Shown here: one piece after another, positions 11,377-23,140 of the stretch
How positions within the stretch are numbered: the stretch's first letter is position 1
How the letters are laid out: each line of letters begins with the position of its first letter
From: Rutpela maculata
Lineage: Eukaryota; Arthropoda; Insecta; Coleoptera; Cerambycidae
Reading direction: 5' to 3'
DNA length: 64,000 nt
Assembly (NCBI GenBank): GCA_936432065.2
Contig: OW386293.2
Coordinates: forward strand, 95,501,795-95,565,794
Notes under the pieces: model-generated
What the model was told of the DNA's origin: nothing
Seen by the model: only the letters and a program-made list of their open reading frames with translations
The model's database searches: none
Translations under genes and position numbers: made by a program

Positions 11377-12126
11377 CAGAGGTGTTGGTACATGATTACG
11401 CTAGTTTATTTATTTAATAACTGTATACATTTCGATCTATTCGTGTGACCATAGATAATATTGATACCTACAATGAAAAAATTTTGACTAATGTAAATAT
11501 TGATTTTTTATTATTCATCCTCTCTGAGAAGAACATATAACTTTTTCTTCACTTTCATCACTATTTTCTTCAGAATCTTATGAATTTACACAGCGAATAA
11601 TTTCACACACAGCATTAGAATGTATCGTCTCTTGGTTTTGGAGTTCTATGCGCTATACCATTTTTGACTCAATTAGGAAGTTTCCTATTTTAGAAATATG
11701 TACATTTAACCTCATTTAGTAGTCTTTCAGTTAACTGGTCAAACAAAAAGAATCATCTCGATATCTAAAAAAAGTCACGAACTTATTTAATGTCTTATTT
11801 GAATACTTCGCGCTCGACTGTACACAACTCGCTGTTATTTTAGGCATAACTTATTTCTTCAAACGATTAAAACGTTAAACAAGCCCAATTACAAAAATAT
11901 CTGTCTCTGGTAAGAATAACACTGAATGAACTAAACTGCCGTGTCCGCGCCCGCTCGCTGTTGACGGAATTATAAACTGTGACGTAATCGAACCTCAGCC
12001 CAGATGAGCGCTAACTTTTTTATTTATAGAGATAATTAAAAAAAAATTTCAGATATTTTTTAGATTTTTGCGACTATTTATTACGAGAAAATGAGAAAAA
12101 TGGAAATTTCCTAAGATCAGAACTTT
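11377..12126. other. No gene seen
   Basis: AT-rich, no ORF of note and no recognised element ends. Confidence 0.4.
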
Positions 12127-12698
12127 TTTCAAAAAAAAATGTTGTATGTGGAAATAATTGTTTATGGAACTTTAATAATATAATATTTAAAATCCTCTAC
12201 TCCAAAAACCCATAAAACGATACCCCACATCGGTAGTGGGGTGGAGGTGGTGATAGGGGGGGGGGTGGATGAGGTAAAAAAATATTTAATTTAATAATGG
12301 AGTGGGGGTGGTTAATGCCAAAAAATTTTTTGAAACCTTAGCTTCTCTTGTATATACTAAATACTAATTTTATGGACTCTTACCTGCTTAATTTACCTAT
12401 TTACCCCAAATTTGCCCCAATTTACTTCCCAACCCTTCGACGGAACAAGATGAAAATATAATCTAGTTCCAGATCTCGTTAAAGTAGATACGTGTACCAA
12501 ATTTCAATTGAATATCTTAAACGGTTCCAGAGTAAACGGGCGCACAAAAAAAGTTAGACAGACAGACAGATCGACAGACAGAAATTTTTTTCGCTCAAAC
12601 TTAAAATCTTGACGTTTCATGACATTCTAAGCCTATTTGAACAATAAAAATTTTTTAAATTTTTTTTGTCGTCACATACTTCCACTGGATGTGGAAGT
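12127..12698 (-). mobile_element. Helentron/HINE-like copy 3, 3' truncated
   Basis: Reverse-oriented copy. The 5' tip (ACTTCCACATCCAG, read on the minus strand) is at 12698 and is preceded by TT on that strand. It includes the microsatellite (here CAGA/CGA on the plus strand, 12555-12585) and a G-rich tract at about 12230-12310. The terminal about 70 bases of the 3' end are missing. Confidence 0.75.
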
Positions 12699-12749
12699 AA
12701 TTAGCGAATCTTATCAGTCCAGAACGACGACGCGCGACGTTTAAATAAG

Positions 12750-14113
12750 TTAGGCCGTTGGAATTAATAAAAAAAAGGTGATTTTCAAGAAGTTTTATCT
12801 CCAAAAGATTTTATTGCATAGAATGCATCTTTTAGGTATAAGAACTTGAAAAATCATAGTCCGTACGCACAGAATGACGGGGAAAGTACCAAAAAATGCA
12901 AAAAAGTGAATTTTTTGCTGTTTTTGTGCATTTTTCAAGGGTTTTTCAAAGATATTCATTTAAGATTCATAAAAATTTGAGAAAAATGGTTTGTTTTAGT
13001 ATTATACAAGCCTTAAGTAACATATTGGGTCATTTAAGACCCTTTATGGGCCGATTGTAGCCATTAAACGCATCCTAAAGTGCATAATTTGCATCCGTTT
13101 AAAAAAAAAATTAATAATTGCTCTAGAATTAATAAAATATCGTCCAAATTTTATACTCGGGGGTTATCGAGGTCACTAATTACGAATTTGAAGAGAAAAT
13201 CGGAAGACTCAAAATGGCTGACTGATAATGGCGCGAAATTCAATTTTAAAAGTACATTGTTTTCCTTTTTTTTTCACATAAAATGTATACAAAGCAAATA
13301 AAAAATGAATTTACGTCTTTTTTTAACTAAATTTTCAATTTATATATTTTTTGCATCCCCCCCCCCCCCTCCCCCCTCCTATATCTTATTTTTTAACGCG
13401 TTGGCATTAAATATGAAAATTGATAAAAAAGATAAAAACTTTTAATCCACTTTTCTTTTATCAATTTTCATATTCAATGCCAACGCGTTAAAAGATAAGA
13501 TATAGGAGGGGGGGAGGGGAAAATGCAAAAAAAATGAAAATTGAAAATTTAGTTAAAAAAGACGTAAATTCATTTTTTTAATTACTTTGTATACATTTTA
13601 TGTGAAAAAAGAGGAAAAAATGTTCTTTTAAAATTGAATTTCGCGCTATTACCAGTCAGCCATTTTGAATTTTCCGATTTTCTTTTCAAATTCGTAATTA
13701 GTGACCTCGGAAACCACCGAGTATAAAATTTGGACGATATTTTATTAATTTTAGAGCAATTATTAAAATTTTTTTTAAACGGATGCAAATTATGCACTTT
13801 AGGATGTGTTTAATGGCTACAATAGGCCCATAAGGGGTCTTAAATGCCCCAATATGTTACTTAAGGCTTGTATAATACTAAAACAAACCATTCTCAAATT
13901 TTTATGAATGAAATGAATATCTTTGAAAAACTCTTGAAAAATGCACAGAAACAGCAAAAAATGCATTTTTAGGCACTTTCCCCGTCATTCTGTGCGTACG
14001 GACTATGATTTTTCAAGTTTTTATACCTAAAAGATGTATTATATGCAATAAAATCTTTTGGAGATAAAACTTCTTGAAAATCACCTTTTTTTTTATTAAT
14101 TCCAACGGCCTAA
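12750..14113. mobile_element. Large foldback element, arms about 680 bp
   Basis: A 1.36-kb palindrome with tips TTAGGCCGTTGGAATT and its inverse. The arms match along their length with scattered substitutions and small indels, including CGTACGCACAGAATGACG and AACGCGTTGGCATT near the centre. The spacer is about 20 bp (13433-13453). A run of C near 13357-13375 mirrors a G run near 13507-13520. The mirrored frames at 13080-13301 and 13582-13797 come from this symmetry and are not treated as genes. The single-strand form could fold into one very long hairpin. Confidence 0.85.
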
Positions 14114-14752
14114 GTAGTGGATGCTTTAAAAATTAATGAAATTTCTGAATATTCAAAATATCACTTAACAACTTTCCATTTTAAATGAAATTTTTGAAAA
14201 TTTATTAATCAATGAAAACTAATAACAGGTTGTGTGCATCGTTGTCGCACGAGTACTGAAATTCAGTCGGGAAACGAGATATGGGTGTAGTAATTAATAT
14301 ACGCAATAGGAATTAGATATTTCGATTCCCAACACTTCCACAAACTATCTCCAAACACACCCATTGGGTGTACAAACTCCAATAAAGAAGTCCATTTTTT
14401 TTACTTTTGTTCATTGGACGAGGCACGATGGTGAAATTTTATTCCGATTTCTAGCGGCCTATTTTTGAAGGCGGTTCATTTCTTTTCAGAAATTTTTAGG
14501 ATCAAAGTTCAGGGAGATCTTGGTCTGTGAGCTCCTGCTGAGCTGACGAGCCGACACTGTTTTACTTGTAACTGAATCCAAATATGATTACTGTTTAAAT
14601 TTTCCATATTTCCTATTAATAGTTGTGTTAAATCAAGTTTCACAAATTGGTGGTTAGAATGGTATTATTTCCATAATAACTCCCGCTATTCACGTTAATT
14701 ATAGATACAGGGCGAACAACGCCAAAATCACTGATATTTACCTATTCTAAAA
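14114..14752. other. No gene seen
   Basis: Mixed AT-rich sequence without ORFs or clear element ends. Confidence 0.4.
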
Positions 14753-15168
14753 AAGTAATACTTTTTAAAGGAGGAGTGTCCGCAAGGCCGGTTTTCTGCC
14801 TAATTTATTTTTGAACAAATATACTGAAAAACATGTTTTTATTATTTACTGTCAATATCGAATCTATTCCACCCCAAACGAAACTTTCCCCCACCCTCCC
14901 TTTTATCCCCTATCACCCCCTCCCACCTCTTCCGAAATAACGAAAATACACGTACAAAATCAAAAATATCCTTATTTAGCAACAGTCATGTTAAAATGTT
15001 TCAATAACCTGCAAAAAAATTAACTGAATGTTGGTTATTTAATAGCTTAGGGGGGTATAAAAAGGAGGTGATGATAAATAATAAGTTTTTTAGTTTTTCT
15101 TGTTCAAAAATAAATTAGGCCGAAAACCGGCCTTATGGGCCCTCCTCCTTTATTATAATACTTTTCGC
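14753..15168. mobile_element. MITE, about 416 bp
   Basis: Arms of about 60 bp share AAGGAGGAG, GGCCGGTTTTC and TAATTTATTTTTGAACAA. The interior is C-rich on the plus strand (14885-14930). The frame 14811-15023 starts inside the left arm and lacks any motif, so it is not called. The target duplication is uncertain. Confidence 0.7.
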
Positions 15169-15367
15169 AAAAACGAAAACGAGGAACTACATCCCTGGCG
15201 GCAGATTGACGTCATTTTTTTGTCATTTGAGACGTCATTTTGCCCTCTAGAATGACGTAACAATGACGTAAAAATGATGTCATTAAGTCACAGTTCAGAG
15301 ACGTCATTTTGTTAAATTGAAGTTATTTAGCGACATTTATCTGAACATATGTAAACCGTATTTGATT

Positions 15368-15590
15368 CAGTGTTGCCGGTACGTCTATTATAGAATTCGG
15401 TAGAATTACGACGAAAAATCGGTAGATTTTAGTTTTGATAAGCGGGGGAGAAATCCGAACAAATAGTCTGAAAAATTTTTTGATGAGCAGGGAGGAGAAA
15501 ATGTTTGGATGAGCGGGGGGGGGGGGGAATCCAAAAAGGACAAACTTATTCGGTAGATCAACCGAAAAATCGGTAGGGTTGTCAACACAG
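15368..15590. mobile_element. hAT-type MITE, 223 bp, perfect 8-bp duplication
   Basis: Tips CAGTGTTGCCGG and GTCAACACAG. ATTTGATT is repeated exactly at 15360-15367 and 15591-15598. Four copies of CGGTAGA/CGGTAGG lie just inside the ends. A GATGAGCGGGG-type G-rich repeat fills the middle. The minus-strand frames 15323-15769 and 15406-15693 cross the element borders and are not genes. Confidence 0.85.
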
Positions 15591-15649
15591 ATTTGATTAA
15601 TTGAAATAAATGTACATTTGGGAAATATAATAAACCAATTTGGTGAAAA

Positions 15650-16015
15650 TGACATGTAATTCTTAAGGGCTGTAGGAAGTCTCCATTTTTCAATGTATGA
15701 TTGGGGGGGGGGATTATAGGTTGAGCCGCTATGGAGATGAATGGACAGAACAGTTAATAAACTAAGCACTCACTGGTTCTTATGCTATCTCGCTCGGCCT
15801 AGCCAGTAAGTATAATGATCTTTAACCTGACCGTTATAAGATCCATCCAAATCAATTGATGATTGTTTTTGATGAATTTGAACATTGCAATTTATATTAT
15901 TTTCTATATAAATTCATTAGAGTATAAGATAAAGCGTGACTAATTATTGTCAGTGGTTTGTATGTAGCACCATCTATAAATAATTTCTGCAACAAACTAC
16001 GTGGTAATGCAAAAA
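15650..16015. repeat. Repeat shared with 27030-27435
   Basis: Collinear, diverged match to 27030-27435: GGAAGTCTCCATTTT.., TAATGATCTTTAACCTGA, then TTTGTATGTAGCACCATCT and ATAATTTCTGCAACA. The same block borders the giant inverted repeat, so this is probably a partial copy of that element or of its insertion site. Confidence 0.6.
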
Positions 16016-16354
16016 CTAATCTTAAATGAAAAAAATGACGTCTCAAAATGACGTCATGATTTCGTCACAATATGACGTTACTGAGACATCATTTTTTCAT
16101 TAGCTAACGTCGTCGACCAACGTCAAAATTACGTCAGTCTAGTGCCTGGGATACTAGACAGTATCTTCATTATTTGCATCAAGTAGACTTTTACGTTATA
16201 CTGGACAAGATAGAATTTTAGTAAAAATCAAATATAATTAATGGTTCATTATGAAATGATGGGTTAAATTTAATATTTTCGGTTAATGTATGGGTAAGAA
16301 TTATTGGTAATAATCTTATAGACCTTTTTTTTTCTGCTAAGACGTCTTAATGGA

Positions 16355-16748
16355 CAATCTTACCTGCATCTTCTCCAAGAAGGACTACTGTGTTGTTTGA
16401 AGTTGTACCAGTTGCGTTAAGGAATCAAATGTGGTACATGCACGATGGAGCTTTTCTTCATTTCAGTGTAATTGTTCGCGACCATTTACATGTGGTTTAT
16501 CCTAATCATTGGATAGGTCGTGAAGGATCTTAGCAATGACCAGCAAAATCCCCCGATCTCAATAGTTTCTAGATTTCTTTTTGTGAAGGTCATCTTAAAA
16601 CCCTGGTGTATAAAACTCCCATTAACACTTTAGAAAATTTAAGAGAGCGAATAGTTGCCCCGTGTGAAACAATATACTGAATACGCCGGGACTATTTGAA
16701 CGAGTGTGCAATTCGATGCGAAGACGGGCGGAAGCATACCATAAAGTG
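16355..16748 (+). pseudogene. Mariner-like (DUF4817-type) transposase, C-terminal fragment
   Basis: Encodes the second half of a Tc1/mariner-superfamily DDE/D transposase. The metal-binding Asp is in WYMHDGAFLHFSVIVRDHL (about 16435), followed by PNHWIGREG. The third acidic site is in PAKSPDLNS (about 16545), then GHLKTLVYKTPINTLENLRE and a C-terminal arginine/cysteine stretch. Stops fall after EGS and within the SPDL region, and at least two frame or sense changes are needed. There is no N-terminal half, no TIR nearby and no start codon. Same family as the fragments at 36943-37312 and 60973-61336. Confidence 0.75.
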
Positions 16749-17810
16749 AAGGTGGCCATTTCCAACAATTTTTTTTTTATAAAACAAAATTTATCATTAT
16801 CAGTGTTAATAATGGTTCCAATTTGAATTTAATTGTTTTAATCAAGAACTGTGCGTCTGTCGAGAAAAACGCAAGAGACCGTTTTCATGTAGAATTGACC
16901 GAGCTAATCAGAAAAAATATCCACATAGAAAAGGTAGAGAATTTATAGATGTATAAAACTTTTGTATAACTTTTATAATAGGGCCATAAAAACTGAGTTA
17001 ATCGCGAATCCGCAATTTCCGCGACCTTCCGACGCGGTTTTCACGAAATCCTCCAGGTGTATCGTGGCGTAACTACCAAGTGTTATTCAAGACGTCCAAA
17101 TAAACAGTAATAAAAAAAAATCGTAGGGCACGAATTTAGCACAAAGGTCAATTTTGCAACTAAAACGCTGGAGTCGCCATTTTGAATTTTTTTGCCTTGA
17201 CTTCAGATTCGTAATCAGCAAGTTCAAAAAATGACGCCATGCAGTCTGCTGCCTGGGTTGTTTTCTAGTCTCGCTCTTATGGAAGTACTAAAATACTTGT
17301 AACTCGGAAGTGTGTCCCCGGATTGAGTTTGCGATAAGTGTAAATTAGTACGGTTTTCATTTTCTGCAGTCTCGGCCTGCTTGACGTAAAGTTGATTTTT
17401 ACCAAATTTCAGTTAAAATGGGATCTTACTCGCGGAGTTAATCTAAGAAGAAAATAAAAGAAAATAAATCATTGTAGGTAAACTGGTCTTTCTGTTAATT
17501 TTACGGAAAAAATCTATTTGGATAAAATATTTGGCATTGAAAGTTAGAGCTAAATGCCAACTTTCATTGCATTTGAACAAAAAAAAGAAAAAAAAATACG
17601 TACAATAAATAGCTTTTTATTTTTCAACACAATTAAAAATGTCAACGAATTCAACTAAAAACCTATTCAAATAGTACCCCACCTAATTTACTACATAATT
17701 CCACTCTTCTTCTAATTCTTCGTAACTTCTTCTAATTTCTTCAAGAGGTATTATTTTTATTATTATTTTTTTCATGGCAAATTCCCCGCCCACTTGCATA
17801 AAATCGGAAT
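16749..17810. other. No gene seen
   Basis: AT-rich sequence with a GC-richer patch at about 17020-17060 and 17180-17420. No long ORF or recognised repeat ends. Confidence 0.4.
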
Positions 17811-18525
17811 ATTAGAAGCAGTGTTGCCAATTGCCGGAGAATTCTCCGCTTTTCGGAGAATTTGACTGCCTGCGGAGAATCTGGCGGAGAATGCCTTTTT
17901 GACGGAGAATTGGCGGAGAATATAGGGTGACAGAATTTTTATAATTATTTCTTTATTAAAACAAATAACAAAATACTGTACCTATCTGTTTTCTTGCAGT
18001 TTAGGAGTTTATGTAAATGATAACAGATGGCGATATGTGCGTATTCAGTTTCAGTTTTAATAATATCGGATTAAACTGCTGAGTGCGGATTAAATTAAGA
18101 CCTTGAAAAAAAGTCTGTTTTAGAATGTCGTTAATTTTGTTTTTATATGTAATATGATGGATATATTCGAAATATTTGATTAGTTATTATTTATTTATTA
18201 TTATTTACTGTATAATGACGACGAAGAAATTATATTAATGTAATAGAAGGTGTTCGAAGTTCTAAGTTTAAACTGCACAGTTTAATCTAACATTATAATA
18301 CTGGCCCTAAGGGTCAATAGAGGCCGGTTGTTGACCAATGATCTCAAGTAGTGAGCTCGATACTATATTGGAGTGAGGACCGATAGGCTGGAGCTGGAAG
18401 AAGCTTTAGAGAGAGAAAGCCATATTTGAAGGTTACCTGTCTCAGTTTCCTGAATAATTAGTTTACAAGTGAGAGGGAGCCAGAGTGCCTCCAAATTTAG
18501 CTTATCTCTAAAGTTTCTTTGAAAG

Positions 18526-19117
18526 CGAACAATAGGTTCCTATTGACGATTTGCATGAAAGAAAGTTTGGTAAAAAGTGTCATGGCGCACAGTATAATGG
18601 CATCACTGTAATTCACTGCACATGTTGACCAACTCATCTAATTTCCAAACTTTGCAACAATTAAATACCTATAATATAATAATCATAACATTGTTTTCAT
18701 TATCTTTAATGTTAAATCTACTCCCACTGAATATAAATCATCTTTATTAGGTTGTTTCGTAGTCTACAATATTTAAAAAATGTCAAATTATGCAATTTGT
18801 CAATCACTGTTGCCAACTCTTCTAGTAAACTGAGAGTTGGAAACAGTGTTTGACAAATTGCATAATTCGACATTTTTTAAATATTGTAGACTACGAAACA
18901 ACCTAATAAAGACTATTTATATTCAATGGAAGCAGGTTTAACATTAAAGATAATGAAAACGATGTTATGATTATTATATTATAGGTATTTAATTGTTGCA
19001 AAGTTTGAAAATTAGACGAGTTGGTCAACATGTGCAGTGAATTACAGTGATACCATTATACTGTGCGCCATGACACTTTTTACTGAACTTTCTTTCGTGC
19101 AAATCGTCAATTGTTCA
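18526..19117. mobile_element. Near-perfect palindrome, arms about 290 bp, 12-bp loop
   Basis: The left arm (18526-18820) and right arm (18833-19117) match with few differences; the left arm has about 10 extra bases near its tip. The loop is TCTAGTAAACTG. The high arm identity suggests a recent origin, either as a foldback element or as a palindromic duplication. No ORF. Confidence 0.85.
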
Positions 19118-19139
19118 TACTCATTCCAGTATGTATATA

Positions 19140-19304
19140 CAGTATAGGAAAGTGTTTCTTTTGGGTACGGCAATAAGAGCAAGCAAGAGCAGCAACTCTA
19201 GAAGGGGTGTGTCACTGTTTGCTTCTGCTAGAGTACTGGTAGACTTCTTCATTGTGGGCGGTCGGTTAATACCGCAATGCCAAACGAAGGACTTTCCGAT
19301 ACTG
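19140..19304. mobile_element. MITE, 165 bp, TA target
   Basis: Tips CAGTATAGGAAAGT and ACTTTCCGATACTG with TA on both sides. Family member of the larger copy at 21787-22363. It retains inner segments CAATAAGAGCAAGC and the inverted CTACCAGTA. Confidence 0.75.
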
Positions 19305-19597
19305 TAGAGTTCACTAATCTCAAGCGTGCTCCAAACCTGGTTGTGCTGATTCATCACAACCAGGTTTTATTAATTCATTACTGATGAATTAAAATATCAA
19401 TTTGTGCAAATTAGTAATGGACGAGGTAATGGACTAATGGATTACATATTGAGAAGCAAATAGAGATCAATATATTTTTTGTTGTATAGAAAATGTTTAT
19501 ATTTTATTTTTGGCGGAGAATTTCTTCGATTTGCGGAGAATTTTAAGGCAGTAGGCGGAGAATTTTAGAAAGCTCTGTTGGCAACACTGACGAGAAG

Positions 19598-20160
19598 ATC
19601 CACTCTGCCTCCGTGGCGAAGTTGGAGACATTATGGGACATATACACTTAATTTTCAATTGCCCTTTAACGAATATAAACTCTAAAATCCTTAACAAATA
19701 TTTGAATGAAAATGGGTTTCCTTCACCTATATGGCTACCATCTCTTAAGCCTCTCTAAACTTAACTGTATGAAACATCTTTCCTCATTTTTTATTAATTG
19801 CAATATAGACATCTAGTTAACAAAACCTTTGTTTTTCTCCTACTGTTTATTAATTCCTCTGAACCGAGGTCCACCTTGTATATTTATAAAAAAAATGCCA
19901 TGAAAGACTCCTGGGCGAGAAGCGTGTCCTCCTCGTCTAATTCCCTATTACTAATACTGAGTGAGTTTGAATGACTTTTCAGTTGTGTGTAGGTGTAGTC
20001 ATAATATTTTTTCTTTTTTTTTTTCATATATTATAATAATCTGTCATAATAATAACTTTATCTACAATCGCATTATTTGTCAATTACATTTTATCTAAAA
20101 TATTATATATTAGCTTTTTATGTTCGTGGCCAAAACACTGAGCTTGGAAGGCCATATACA
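19598..20160. other. No gene seen
   Basis: AT-rich sequence; nothing supportable. Confidence 0.4.
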
Positions 20161-20460
20161 GGGTGGTCCGTAAGTAATGGTCCATAGGGCAACAGTGGGT
20201 TTCTGATATCAAAATATCACGATTTAATTAAACTTACCTTAGTACAAAAGTTGATATTAACAGAGATACAGGGTGTTAAAGTCAACGTTATATTTTTAAT
20301 TTTCTCATATAACTTTTGAAGTTTTTCAAGTATTGTTGTGAAAATTAGTGAATGGAGGTTTTTTGAGATGAAAAATTCAAATCTGCTCCCATTTTTTGTG
20401 TAGATCCACTTTTGTGTAATTATTAACCTTTCGCTAGGAACACATACCTTTTAGGTATGT
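20160..20460. mobile_element. Mariner-type left-end remnant
   Basis: Starts TACAGGGTGGTCCGTAAG and is followed by a second CAGGGTGTTAAAGTC at 20274. These are typical Tc1/mariner or MITE tips. No matching right end was found. Confidence 0.4.
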
Positions 20461-21597
20461 AACTAGGAAAATAGTCTTTAATCTATGCTAGGACACGTGG
20501 AAGTCAAAGATCTTTAACTACATCTTTGGTGGAAGTATTAAATTTCCGAGCGCAAGCACCCGAAGATCCGCAACACGTAATTCTCATATCGAACGCAGTA
20601 TTCTGTGATTATGAAATGCAGAGTTGGTTGTCCGTCAACAGATGTCTCTACTTGTACAATTAAATAATAAATATCGACCGTACAGCAACTCAATAATTTC
20701 AATATGTAGGTGCCAGGAACAAAATTATTATAATTTAGAATAATGTTTGTTAATTGTACTCCTTAATTCATCTAAAATAAAATTAAAATTAACCTCGGAG
20801 TGCTAGATAATTTCGATAGTGTCGTTAATTTGTTGTGTCCCTTAAGGAAAAATTCAAATGTGCGTGTGCCGTGATGTTTAAAAATGGAATCGTATTTATA
20901 AAAGTGAGTCACTATTATTGTTTTTTCTACTAGAAGGAAGAGGTTTCGTGCACCTGAATGAAAACTCCTGGTATTTTTAAAGTGGTGAGAGTGTAAAAAT
21001 TACAGGTACGTATTTTCGTTACGTTACGCATGTTTTTATGTTTGAATACCTATGTTTATAGATCGAGTGTTGTGTAAACAACAAAATTTAAAATTTCCCT
21101 CCAAAATACTATGTAATTTGATTTGCCACAGAGTAGATTACCTAAAAGCCTTTCTGTCTGCTCTCTGTATGGAAATATCAAAAAATATTTTAGGTTATAA
21201 AAAACAATTTTGGCTAAAACAGTGTAATATGTATGTATATAGATGAGTAATGTGAATATGTAGTCACCAATCATTTGAATTTAGGCAACTTATTTTAAAC
21301 GCTCTTTCAAATAAAACGTTTTTATAAAATAAATTAGTAGGTACATAAAATCAAATATAATAAAAAAAAAACATACTCTCATGGATTGTTTTTATACAGT
21401 GTGTGCACGAATTAAATCCGGCTTATACACTTTGTAAAAGATTATATTGTATTTACTATGCACTTCTATAAAATCGAAATGTGGCTTGTAGAGTTTTTCA
21501 AGTCGTCGAATTCTGAATTATACTCCGTCTGTCTATCTGTCCGTCTCTTTTCTTGTAAACACGATAACTTAAGGAGAACAAATTCAATCCCATATGG
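20461..21597. other. No gene seen
   Basis: Overlapping small frames at 21052-21274 on both strands lack motifs. A short GTCTGTCT-type tract lies near 21525-21550. Confidence 0.4.
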
Positions 21598-21786
21598 TTT
21601 TATCATAAAACCAGTGGGTGCTTAACCTATCCATTATCCATTTATCTACATGGCGGCTCATCCTATAATCCATCATATATTGGAAAATGAAGACCTTCTA
21701 GAGCCTGTTTCATTTCGATTATTTAACGTACATAACACAGGCACAAAAAAAGATCATGTACTTTTTTACAGACTATCATATCTATA

Positions 21787-22363
21787 CAGTATCGGAAAGT
21801 TTTGCTTTTGGGATTGCATAGTTTCAGCGACTTAACCGTCCGCCCACAATAAAGGTGTCTACCAGTACCCTAGCAGAGCCAAAGTGTGACACGCCCCTTA
21901 ATGTACATCATTGCGTGCTTTTTTTTATCTATTTATTTAACGTCGGCCTATTTCCGCTACCAGGGCCTATCACCGACGCCAGGAGGCGAGCTACCCCCAA
22001 CCTGGAAATTTTGCCGAACCTCTTCCCTTAAGAAGAGTAGGGATCTTTTACTTGCCTAACATTTAATAGGCAAGGGACAGCCTGCTTTACATCCTCTCCG
22101 AAGGATGGTATATCCACTACGTAATCCTCGTCTGAAATTACGTAGCTTCCGCGTATACACTGATATACAAGCCGCTAGAAGGTGCGACGAGAACGCTGTA
22201 TTTCCCAAAATGGGTCACCCATCCAAGTACTAACCGCGCTCGACGTTGCTTCAACGGAATATCGACTGACATTCACATTGAAGTCGTCTCTTCGCTCGTC
22301 CCTTGCGTGCTTCGCTCTCGCTTGCTCTTATTGCCGTACAAAATCAAACACTTTCCGATACTG
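21787..22363. mobile_element. MITE with TA target, carrying a SINE
   Basis: Tips CAGTATCGGAAAGT and ACTTTCCGATACTG with TA outside each. Larger relative of 19140-19304. Most of the extra length is the SINE at 21921-22302. Confidence 0.8.
21921..22302 (-). mobile_element. 5S rRNA-derived SINE (SINE3-type)
   Basis: Read on the minus strand, about 22245-22190 is the core of 5S rRNA: GAAGCAACGTCGAGCGCGG, then TTAGTACTTGGATGGGTGAC and a degraded TTTGGGAAATACAGCG. This covers the 5S internal promoter region. A unique body follows, then a TAAATAAATAGATAAAAA-type tail at about 21930. TTGCGTGCTT is repeated exactly at 21911-21920 and 22303-22312, a 10-bp target duplication. It sits in the MITE 21787-22363, itself in the left arm of the giant inverted repeat. 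5S-headed SINEs are known; mobilisation is by a partner LINE not identified here. Confidence 0.85.
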
Positions 22364-22605
22364 TATGTATTTTGGGGCGCTGAAACCGAATCTGAGGTCA
22401 GAATTGTCACAAGTCCTCAATAGTTTCATGTAAGCTCAAAAGACAGCTTTGAACAAGCCTGAAACCGGGTGAAAAGTGAATTGGGAGATTAAACGAGTTG
22501 GTCCATGTTTCTATACGTACTTTGGGACGCTGAAGCCGAATCCGAGGTCAGAACTATCACATGCCGTCAATATTTTCATGTAAAAGCTGGAAAAACAGCT
22601 TGGAA

Positions 22606-23140
22606 CAAGGGCCAGATTAAGGATGGGCGCCGCCCCTAGGCTAATCATCTATTTGCGCTCTCTTATTCATAGTCAAGGTTACGATGTTTCAAAATTGATG
22701 AACGGGGAGTGGGAGTGGGAGGGGGTGGAAAATGTAAAGCGACCATATTTGAATCTCGCTAATGCGGGACATAACAAAAAAAAAAGTTCAAAAATTGATG
22801 TGCGATGGGGAGAAATTTGAAAAGAACATTTTGTCGTCCAGGTTTCAATATTAATGAGAGGCGGGGGGGGGGGGGGGGGAGAAATTTGAAAAATAAAATT
22901 TTTTGTCCAGGTTCAAAATTGATGAGCGGAGGACAAATTTGAAAAAAAAAATGTTTAAACGAAAATTGATAAGCAGGGAGGAGAAAATGGAAGAAAAAAT
23001 TTATACGAAAATTGATTAGAGGGAAGGGAGGAAATATATATTTTTTAATAAGCAGAGGGCGTAAAGAGCTCGCGCGGCCCTTCACGCATTGGCGCCCCTA
23101 GGATATGGCCTAGTTGGGCCTTATGGATAATCCGGCCCTG
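22606..23140. mobile_element. hAT-like non-autonomous insert, 535 bp
   Basis: Tips CAAGGGCCAGATTAAGG and ATAATCCGGCCCTG, with GGCGCC next to each end: the widespread hAT tip. It interrupts one of the about 145-bp tandem units of the left arm. The middle holds G-rich repeats of the type TTGATGAGCGGGAGGAGAAA. The frames 22623-22820 and 22759-23085 are repeat-derived. Confidence 0.7.

Larger units (their letters stand above)
15191..16151. mobile_element. TIR element with GACGT iterons
   Basis: Left tip ATCCCTGGCGGCAGATTGAC; inverse right tip ATCCCAGGCACTAGACTGAC. Both end regions carry repeated GACGTCATTTT-type motifs: about six in 15208-15310 and about eight in 16035-16135. The flanks are ACTAC on the left and ACTAG on the right, a possible short duplication. 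The interior holds two later insertions (15368-15590 and 15650-16015). No transposase is present. Confidence 0.7.
17819..19589. mobile_element. hAT-like element with CGGAGAAT iterons
   Basis: Tips CAGTGTTGCCAA and TTGGCAACACTG. Flanking 8-mers are ATTAGAAG and ACGAGAAG (6 of 8). Five or six CGGAGAAT motifs lie at 17838-17925 and three at 19513-19563, all in the same orientation except one CTCCG copy on the left. The element is non-autonomous; its interior holds the palindrome 18526-19117 and a TA-target MITE. It resembles the 15368-15590 MITE in its tip only. Confidence 0.7.

Noticed and set aside
13080..13797. Two mirrored ORFs beginning MHNLHPFKK as a conserved protein pair
   Set aside because: They are the same sequence on the two arms of the 1.36-kb palindrome, with poly-A and poly-T tracts and no start context.
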